The notes under the pieces are model-generated. The model was not told the DNA's origin. It searched no databases and saw only the letters and a program-made list of their open reading frames with translations. A DNA stretch of 64,000 bases from positions 558,001 to 622,000 of the forward strand of contig OZ023190.1 of assembly GCA_963995505.1 (NCBI GenBank). The letters are read 5' to 3'. This stretch comes from Hypericum androsaemum (Eukaryota > Streptophyta > Magnoliopsida > Malpighiales > Hypericaceae). A program made the position numbers and the translations under genes. Positions 33,877-43,033 of the stretch are shown in pieces (positions within the stretch are counted from its first letter, which is position 1; every line of letters begins with the position of its first letter).

Positions 33877-34951
33877 TCGTTTTTCCAGCCCAATCCAGAC
33901 GAGCCACCAGAAGAGGAATTCGGGCGAGAATAATTCCGGCCACCAGAGGACCGACCGTCGCGGCCTCCCCTAAAAGCGCCCCCTCGACCACGAGAGCTAT
34001 AATTGGCTGACGGAATCAACTCAGCATGCTGGGGTGTGAGACGTCTAATAGTCATCTCCTCACTGAGAAGGTATGCGTGCAGATCCTCCAAGGAGACAGG
34101 ATCGAGTGGGCCTCAATTGAACGAATGAAGGGCCTATACTCATCATCAAGTCTGTTCAGGATGCGTTCAAGTCCGAGAGCAGCAAGCTGGTCTCTAAGCA
34201 CCTTGACCCGTTGAAGGTAATCATCGATGGATCGGACCCCTTGGTGAGTCCGTAGAGGGAGGTCTTCAGATGCTTGATATGAGCCCTGGACCCAGAGGCA
34301 TAAACACGAGTGAGCCTCTCCCAGGCTTCACGAGTTGAGCGGCAGCCCACGACTTGGGGCAGAAGAGAGTCCGAGACGGAGAAGGAGATTAGAGTCAAGA
34401 TCCGTTGATCTTCCTGATACCACGGTGCGTACACAGGGTTGGGCACCTCAGTGGTCTCAGTTGAACTACCATCAATAGCTACGATGGTAGTGGGAGAAGG
34501 AGGGGCGGTCGTGCCGTTGACATGGTGAAACAGATTCTGGGCACGGAGCATTGGCTCGATTTGAGTTCGCCATAAGATATAATTTGTCAAGGTCAATTTC
34601 TGAGAGAAGTGGGGAATTTGGAATTGAGGGTTGACATTTTGGGCAGCCATAGCTTTAGAGAGGAAGGGATCGAAAGAAACAGAAATCAGCTTGTTAGAGC
34701 ACAATAAGCTCTGATACTATGTAAAAGATTTGCTGTATATTCATTTCATACCAGTGGAGTACAATAAATAGAGGTTACAAGAGTCCTAGTTATTACAGAT
34801 TCTATCTACAACACTGCTTGAGGTTGAACGTAACAGATGAGGATTGTTACAACAGTAAGAACAGGTTTGTTATACCAAAGTAGATCAGGTTGGTACAGCA
34901 TAGATAGAGTTTGTTACTGTAATTTGAACCGAGATACTTATCTCCTTATCA
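33877..34951 (-). mobile_element. Second copia element: gag and 5' LTR only
   Basis: The minus-strand 5' LTR lies at about 34720-34951. A primer-binding site variant (TAGTATCAGAGC) follows at about 34709-34720. The gag starts MAAQNVNPQFQIPHFSQKLT at about 34650. It runs through WYQEDQRILTLISFSVSDSL to the Gly/Arg-rich end (SSRGRGGAFRGGRDGRSSGG). Gag breaks frame near 34160. The element stops where it meets the other copia at 33877. Its LTR end lies inside the former 3' end of the TNL pseudogene, so it inserted after that gene. Confidence 0.78.
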
Positions 34952-34993
34952 GTTCCTCGTCACCATTTCCACGCTCTCTCTTGTTTGATCTCT

Positions 34994-37900
34994 TTATAGG
35001 CCTGCTGACTCTTTTTCCGCAGATAGGGAGCTACCATCTTCAATCACAGGAAACCACTTGGTTATGAACTTCCTGCGAATTGGAGTAACCCCGCACTTCA
35101 TAATTGCCACATCCTCGAGATCCAAGTATCCGGTGTTGTCGTTATAATCGCTTACCGCAGCAGAAAATCGAAACATGGCTTCGTTGAAATAGAACAGAGA
35201 GGGATTGAAGCCATCACACCATAAGATTGTGTGCTCTCTATGGGATAGCGACCGGAAGGTGAAGAGGCATCTAGACTGAAAATTTTCTCCAGACTTGGTT
35301 AGCCATTTGCAGGTAACCGTGAGCTGCCTTGGACCTGAAGTAAGTTTGTGGGGAACGGCTACAACAGCACAGAAGATAAATCGAAGGGTATGGAGTCTTC
35401 TCCTGCAGTTGGTCTTGACCTGTAACGAAGATCCTATCTTGGAGTACCCAACCAATTCTGGCACTCCATTTCCCGGGACGCAAAGACCAGCTTCAACTGA
35501 TCTTCCTTCAGTTTCTGATGGTAATGGATGCATATTCTCCACCAGAGGGACCTGTATGATAAAAGATTGTGAATGAGATTCTCCAAAAACTCGTGCAAGT
35601 CTGTGCTCTGCATTTGAGAGCGAGAGAGAGAGAGAGATGAACGTCCCAAAACGAATTGAACTCTGAGCCAGAAATCTCTACAGATATTGTTCCTTGCATC
35701 TTGCTCCAAATGGAAGCTGTTAAGAAACATCAAGTGCAATTGTAATCGTGAACCAAGTCCAAGATCAACTCGTGGTAATGAAATGTGGGCATGTTTTCGC
35801 AGAGATATGCAGTTAGTAGCATCTAGGTAATGCAGGCTTGGCGGAAGCTCGGGTATAAAACTGAGACGCTTGCAATTGTTCAAGTCAATTGTCGAGAGAT
35901 GCTCGAGGCACTTGATGTCTTCTGGTAAGCTCTTCAAATGGCAATCTTTCAAGAGCAGTCGCTTGAGCGACACTAAACCTTTCAAAGAAGGTAGTGCATC
36001 TCCCTTGTACCCATAACAGAACAATTCAATCAGTGAACTAATGCAAGTCACAGATGGCAAGAAGCTGTGCAATGGATAAGTCCACAGTTTTGGGCATCTG
36101 CTAATATTAAGTTGTTTAAGATGTTTCAGTTCACAGATGTTGTTTGGTAGACTCTCAAGCTCTACACAGCCCACCAGCGATAAGCATTGAAGTTTAGACG
36201 GTGCCTCGACTGATAGAGGCAATTCTTTTATCTTCATCATATCCAGACACAACTCAATCAGATTTGGGGGAAGTTGTGGAAGATTTCTGATTTTTGAGCA
36301 GTTGTGGAGTCTCCAGCTTTGTCAACTGTGAGCATTCTGGAATCCCAGTAAGACTTGTGTCAGTGTCCAAATATATATACTTGAGTTCCACCAGGTTCTG
36401 TATTGAATCTGGAAGTCCTCTCAAGTTGAAACAAGACGACAATTGCAGTTTCTCCAACTTCAATGCGTTTCTGAAGGCGGGAAGTGTGGTCAAGTTCTTG
36501 GAACCAGAAAGGTCGACGTATTTCAAGCTCGGCAGCTGCAACAATTAGAAAGTACCATGAAGCAGCCAGCACATACGTTTACAAAAATAAATCAAAATAA
36601 TTCAACAAACATTCACTACACTTGCATACCTCAACTTCATCAATCCAAAGTTGTCTAAGATGGCTGCCAACCATGCGAAGTTCAACAAGATTGTCAGGAT
36701 TAAACTGTGACGGAAGAGACGGCGAAGGCTAGTGATCCCATTGCAAGTACCGCAATCCATCGGGAAGATACTTGAGTTCCTCCGGAAGGGAAATTCTGTT
36801 GTTATTTCTGGCAACAGCATGGTGAAAACGCAAGATTCTTAGCCTTGGCACCTTCTTGAAGACTTTGGGCCCGAGTTTGATACTTGCAACCGTGGACAGG
36901 TCCACTGATATGACTTCTATGTTCCTTGTCCCTTCTACCTTCTAATCATGGACATGAAAGTTAAGTGATTATGACCATAAAGAAGTTGCTACATGCATAA
37001 GTTGCAGCGAATTGACAACAACAGTCTCACAGCTTCTTCTCGCTAGACAGTAAGCAGTTACATGAAACGATGACTTTTAGAGAAGCACACATGATTGGTT
37101 TAAACTCGATGTTGGATAGAACCCCCTGAGGACTTGAACTTATATGGAAAATTTTCAAAACAAGAAGTTCTTGTTACCTGAGTTTTTGTTAGCACATCTG
37201 CAACTTCCTCGTTCCTCCTCCACAACCTTCTAGGCCTACCTGTCTCTTTGATACCTTCATGAGAAGCTATATGTTGGCCAATCTGCTTTATCAAGTCATG
37301 CATCCGTATTTCGTGTCGGTTTGAAACGGTTATCAGAGCCTTATCAACAAGACGAGCAATTCCTCTTACAGCATAAAATCCACATTTATCCAGTATACTC
37401 TCAATACGATCTCTATTCCAGCCTTCCATGACACAAGCAATATCAAGGAATAATATTCTCTTCTCTGTATCTTCTAGCCCATCAAATCTAGTCTTCAAAA
37501 TCTTCATGATTTGCATATCCGGGATGTTGGTTAGTTTTCCAAGCTCGCTCTTCCAAATGGTTATGTCTTTGTCAAAAAGATTGCGACCCAAGACTACGAG
37601 AGCTAATGGCAAGCCTTGTGTGTATTTGACGGCTTGTTTCAGCAAGTCCATCTGATCTGGTGTAGGTCGTCTTTGCTTAAACATATGAAGCTTAATGAGT
37701 TGAAGAGATTCATGGTCATTCAGTTCTTTGACTTCATATACTTGGTCACATACGTTCTTGAGAACTTGCTGGTCTCTGCAAGTTGTAATCACCTTACTTC
37801 CTTGACAAAGGAGGCTACAGTCCCCTATCAGTTCCTGTAACTGACCTGCGTCACTAACATCATCGAGTACGACGAGAACCCTTTTCCGTCCTAGCTTCCG

Positions 37901-38955
37901 TTGGATTTCGCTGCGGAAGATGATAGGAGGGGCTTGGTCTTGAACATCATGCTGTTCAAGAAGTTGGGATAGCAAAGAGTTCCGCAAACCGTTCAATTCA
38001 TGCCTTTCTGCAAACTCTTAACATTCTCGATAAAGCACGCAGCATCAAAGTTTTTGGAGATACGGTGAAATATCTTTCCAGCAAGTGTGGTTTTGCCTGA
38101 ACCAGGCAAATCCCATAAACCTAGACGTCTCACCTCTGGCGAGGACAAGACTGATTCAACTTTGTCCACACGTTCAATTCCAATAAACGGCTGGCACAAA
38201 TCATCCGAAGACATTTGGTCGAGAACAGATTGTACACGGTTGAGGAGCTTCTCTATAATTTTTTTCCTCCGATCTGATCAAGCAAACAACGCACATGTGT
38301 AGCTATTAGTTAAAAGGAAGAGAGTCACAGATTGTACGAGTTTCACTGGCAACAGAGGAGAAGCGAGTGAAGAACCTTGAGAGAATTATATGCGATCGAT
38401 AGAGTCGAACAAGTCAAAAGCACGTGACTAGAAATTCATATCTATTGAAGTGAAGAGGAATTGTGAGGAAGAAGAATTACATGTGGTCGGAAGCCCAGCC
38501 GGAGAGATCGGCGGTTTGCTTCAAAGCTCGCCGCCAGCCCTTCACCTTATCCGCGTACCGAGCATCCTGGATCAGCCTCCCAAAACCATCCCCGAAAGCG
38601 CCGCTCTGCTTCCGGACATGAGTTGGCTGTAACCCTTGCAAAAACACGGGCAGCACAGTCTGACCGTGGGCAGCCTTGCACTCCATGATCGTGACCAGTT
38701 CATCCAGACACCACCTCGAGTGGGCGTAGTTTGGAGAGAAGACCACCACCGATACCTGAGACTCGGAGATCCTGGTGGAGAGCGTGGGTGAGATCTCCTC
38801 CCCACCCCACCCCTGAGCCCCTTGTCCGTGAACGCGTCAATCCCGTTCCGCTCCAGGGCCGCCCGGAGGTGGCCGGTGAAGTTCCTTCGGGTGTCTTTCC
38901 CTCGGAAGCTAATGAAGACGTCGTGCTTTATCCGTGGAACAGTATCAGAAGCCAT
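34994..38955 (-). pseudogene. TIR-NBS-LRR pseudogene (TNL2), paralogue of TNL1
   Basis: Exon equivalents are 38481-38955, 37178-38273, 36630-36941, about 35652-36535 and 34994-35551, the same architecture as TNL1. Lesions seen: a 5-bp GGGTG duplication in the TIR at about 38806-38820; one extra A in an A-run (seven instead of six) at about 38258-38264; one base lost at about 38018; TAC to TAG at 36729-36731 in the first LRR exon; an 8-bp deletion at about 36305 in the LRR; and an exon 4 donor changed from GT to GG. The Walker A first Gly is also Asp (DLPGSGKTT). A block around the FDDVVSLGMDG segment is deleted and the charged tail is rearranged. NB-ARC motifs otherwise remain recognisable (VLVVLDDV, GLPLA, MHD). 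Many independent lesions make a functional product very unlikely, though TIR-only or fragment transcripts are possible. Confidence 0.92.
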
Positions 38956-40275
38956 TGATTATATTTCTGAAGCCACCCACAAGGAATTAAAAAAAAAAAA
39001 AAAACCGGATGCTATAGGTCGTTAATTAAGCGATCAGACAGGAAATTTCCAAGGACTCGGTAGCCTGCTGATTAATATTTAATTATACAATTACGTCGCG
39101 TTCTTGCATCATCCAAGAATTGGTAAACTAGCAATACTATTTTTTATAACTTGGTTAACATTAATAACTAGTCAACTGTTAAATTGATTTGAAAAGACTA
39201 CAATACTTTATACTCCCTTAGATAAGCCTCAACCTACGACCTCGTCTTCAACACCACAATCCCTCCCAGCGAACGACCACAACCGACCCCCCGGTAGCCG
39301 GGTGAGGTCCTTGTAAGGTAGACTTTTGTTAAACTATATTGTAATTGAGCAAATTCTGTCTTAAAAACATTTTTTTTCCTATTTTGTGATGTTAAATTGT
39401 GTGTAGGGGTGTGCACTCGGGTGTTTTTTTTCTGCCCGTGGTTGTTTTCATGAGATTTTATCACGGCAGAGTTTTTACTGAAACTCGAGATCGCAATTCC
39501 GTACTTGTACTAAAAAATTTAACACCAAGACTTGAAGAAATAAATATGTGCCTTTGTCTATTTACTTGGATAAAATTATACTTGCCCAAAAAATAGCATC
39601 ATATTTCAAACATAACGTCTAATGCACGATATATTCATACACCGTATATATTTCACCTTTCGTCAAGTGCTCGTGGGCCAGGATTTCTCTTAATAGCCCA
39701 CCTATTAGCTTTGAAATCAATGTTTCCCAGTCAACTTTTTGAAATTTTTCAATACATCTTTTTCCAACAAAACTCATTAGAGTAAAATTGGCTCAAATTA
39801 GACTTTACTTTTTTTTTACAAGTAGTATGTATATTAATACTCCAAAATGTTCCGAGTTACAATTTTGTTGACTAGTCCAAAAACATGAGGAATGTAAAAG
39901 TCCTAGCCTAACGAAGTGATTCCATGTACAACATTAAATATTGGTGACAAAGATTCATAATTGAGTTTGACCGGTATAACCATTCTTGATTTCTCATAAG
40001 AATGGTATGAATTAGAAGTTTTTTATTGTACATTTCATCTTAAAAAATCATACGATTTCAAAGAATCCAAATCTCTCACATAGTAGCCGAAAATATCGCT
40101 AACCAAACTTCCTTCGTTATGTCACCTCAATTAGACTTTACCTTTGGTACCGACTAAAGACTACTAACCATTACCATCTATCAATATGCTCTGGTATAGT
40201 GTTCAAATCTTTATAGTCAATGCACAATTTCAATCAATTAATTCAAGTAACATCTTTTTCAACGTAAAACTTTTT
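38956..40275. other. 5' flank of TNL2 shared with TNL1, then AT-rich spacer
   Basis: 39010-39145 matches 20190-20320 upstream of TNL1 (GATCAGACAGG, TGCTGATTAATATTTAATTA, CATCCAAGAATTGGTAAAC). 39301-39360 matches 20330-20391, so the duplicated unit extends past the promoter. An A-run lies at 38988-39003. The remainder has no supported gene. Confidence 0.6.
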
Positions 40276-40323
40276 GACTAGTATCATTTCCTAGTAATTT
40301 CCATGCTTGTTGCCACTATATAT
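40276..40323 (+). promoter_or_regulatory. Conserved upstream block and TATA of peptide copy C
   Basis: 40276-40302 is the 27-bp shared block (GACTAGTATCATTTCC, then TAGTAATTTCC). TATATAT at 40317-40323 is followed by GCAG. The ATG is about 100 bp downstream. Confidence 0.6.
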
Positions 40324-40423
40324 GCAGGTAGTGCACAACGACTTCCATACATAAAACGACTTAAGAAACCCTAATTTCTGACAAAGGAGAAAGATAAAAC
40401 AAAGGCAATATATAGTTTATGCC

Positions 40424-41390
40424 ATGGCTTTCTCCCATCGTTTAATATACTCGTTTATCTTAATTTCCGTTGTGATCCTCAGTACCGCCCCTGAGAAGCA
40501 GCTCGCCGCGAGGGTACTTGAACATGTTCTCCCAAATGGTACGCTTGCTTATTTATCAACTCACAAAATTAACGTTAGTTTTCAGATTTTGTCCTTCACT
40601 TTTTATGCATTTAGTACTATACCAGTACTTAATTCTAACACATATATATAATCACGTACTTTCTCGAATAATAAAAAACGTATATAAATTGTCGAAATTT
40701 ATAGTGCAAACGGATGTAAAAGTTTAGATTAAAATAATATATAATCACCTATCCATCTCATCTATTTCACTTGCACTAAATAAGACATGAATCGAACCTA
40801 GACCCAAAATATGTTAGATGCAGAACCTTAATTAAATCTATGATTGTCGCAAAATTCTAATTATGTTTAAACTATATTTCCCATTGTATAGTATATAAGA
40901 CTAGTCTTCTATAAAAATGAGGATATTCATATATGAGTTAGTTGTTTTTCACTGTTAACTTATTATAAGTAGAGATTAGGTTGGTTGAAGCCTCGTATGC
41001 AACATTTTCATCATTGTAATCCACATATTATAATAATATCATCATCTCGACTCCGTAGATGTATGTATTTTGACCAAATAACATAACATATATCTTACGT
41101 CTTATATGTCACTTATTATTATTATTATTATGGGTGTCTAAATTTCTATGTTTATGATTATAGGTATATGATATTTTTGACCATCATCTGGAACGTAATC
41201 TTACATGTACTGTACTGAACTACGCACAGGTAGTGATACTCCACCTGGAGGGCATAGCTTGCATGCTTATGACCGGCGGCCACTCGGTACTTATGATCAA
41301 CCTACCTATCAATTAAATTCAGGCCCAAGCCCAAGCCCAAGCCCAGGAAGGGCCCCTGGAAGCCCACCGATCAAGGAAGGAAGCCCGTAG
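40424..41390 (+). CDS. SGP-motif secreted peptide precursor, copy C (two exons)
   Basis: Predicted exons are 40424-40538 and 41230-41390, with a 691-nt intron in phase 1. The donor is AAATG then gtacgc; the acceptor is acgcacag then GTAGTG. The 91-residue product has a signal peptide (MAFSHRLIYSFILISVVILS). It has the family block LAARVLEHVLPNG, a Tyr/Pro-rich linker, and the ending NSGPSPSPSPGRAPGSPP plus a short tail. The SGP core is kept, and an S-P repeat offers hydroxyproline-type sites. The GxGH end of copy B is not present. The same intron position and phase in three copies argues for a true gene. The family link to PIP/PIPL peptides is by motif; the receptor is unknown. Confidence 0.68.
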
Positions 41391-42402
41391 TCCAATGAAA
41401 AAAAATTTAGTATTCGGTATCACTCTCCAATTAAGTTCCGTGCTATCGAATACAAACCCCTAATCCAAATTGGCATATTCGTACAATGATTACCTGAGCA
41501 TATGCTCCCATTTCAGTTAAAATAATTTAAGATAAATCTTTTTATTTTTATGTTATGCCCCTACTATTTTTGAGTTTTGTCCCCAATATATATTTCTTTC
41601 TATCGTACCTTTCCGTCAAATTCTGATTGTACGATTTGGGTTCCCAACATTGGCATTATAAAAATTAGAAGTATAAAATGTTATTAATTCGATGTTGCTC
41701 AAAATTGCCATCGTCACTTTTACGAATCTGTTGTACCATGCGGTCTTAAAAAAAGCCCAATGTCGGTGTGTTGGGTAAGGATTGCCGTTTGGTATTTGAA
41801 TTCCCCAGAAATATCGATGCCGACAAAATTAAATCAAACCTCTTGTTGTTGCATGTTGGATTTCATAATATAATGTAATCCAAAACTTTAGGTCACCTAA
41901 TTAGCGAGGATTAAGGACGTGGATGAGGAGTCTGAGCACGAAATCTTGTGTGTTGCAATATTTATGGGAGCACGTGAAGTGGATGAGCAAGACATGGTCG
42001 TCTCAATCTTCGCAGTTAAGGACGAGCACGTTATTAATAAAAGGTGTGACATTGATGGAACTCGTGAAGGTGGGGGAGAGAAGCACTTTTCATACCGTAA
42101 GGTCATAGGAATTAAACTTGAAATTAATCTTACTTGAAACTGACCAAACAATTTCTTTACAGAAATATATATATTAATTCCAAGATGACAAGAAGTCCAA
42201 AATACACCGAGATCTCAACACTTGTTTAATTCATAAAAGGCCAATCTCTTCCTTCCGGCTATATGTTTCACCAATTTTGTAAAATTCAAATCTGAAATAA
42301 TTGAGCTATTATTAACAAACAATACGATTCCGAACAAAACGTCAAACAAGCAGACGATAATCATGTCGGAGACTGGGAAAATAGAGATACTGAAAACATA
42401 AC
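41391..42402. other. Intergenic, one unrecognised 72-codon frame
   Basis: An open frame at 41919-42137 (MDEESEHEILCVAIFMGARE) has ordinary composition but no recognisable domain and no clear promoter. I do not call it a gene. Confidence 0.4.
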
Positions 42403-42982
42403 TGTTGGACCTTGGGCCCATCAGGCAATTATTATTGTGTCTGATTGGGCCCAGGCCCATTAGTTGGGTTGGATGGGCCGGTCAACCCGCGTTGACCGGC
42501 CCGATGCCACGTAGGCGCCACGTCAGCGTGACGTGACGCTGACGCAGTTGCCGCCAAAGGTGGCGGCCCACGTAGCGCACTGACGTGGCGGCACGTGGCA
42601 GACATGCAGTCCGAAGTGCCACGTGGCACGCCACGCGGCGGACATGCGGTCCGAAGTGCCACGTGGCGCATTTTTGGTGTGCCAGATTTCCCTATAAAAG
42701 GGAAAATCCGGCTGGACCAATTTGAAAATTTGCCAACAACCACTCAATAAGAAAGAAAAAAATTCTAGATTAGTTCCTAAATTTTGATCAGAGGAAATCT
42801 CGTGAAAATTAATTACGAATCCGTTAAAACGTGATCGTAATTCGACTAGCACGAAGACATTGTGGAGCCGAACCTGTGGACCTCTTGCTTCAACAAGTAA
42901 GTGATTTATTATTAACAAATTAGTTTGTTAATTAAACAGGTTTAATACGTAATTACTCGTTAATTACGTGTCGAATCCGCCA
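42403..42982 (+). mobile_element. Solo LTR with dense ACGT/G-box motifs
   Basis: It begins TGTTGGACC, ends CCGCCA, and is flanked by ATAAC on both sides (42398-42402 and 42983-42987), a 5-bp target duplication. No internal region or second LTR exists, so it is the product of LTR-LTR recombination. A TATA box (CCCTATAAAAGGG) lies at about 42690-42702. The 200 bp ahead of it holds many ACGT cores, including CCACGTGGC, GGCACGTGGC and GACGTGACG. A unit of about 57 bp (GACATGC(A/G)GTCCGAAG, then TGCCACGTGGC) is duplicated. Confidence 0.85.
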
Positions 42983-43033
42983 ATAACAAATAAAAAGACT
43001 ACAGTACAAATATAAAAAATACTCATTGAAATA

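Noticed and set aside
41919..42137. 72-codon acidic frame
   Set aside because: No recognisable domain, overlapping alternatives in other frames and no promoter evidence.
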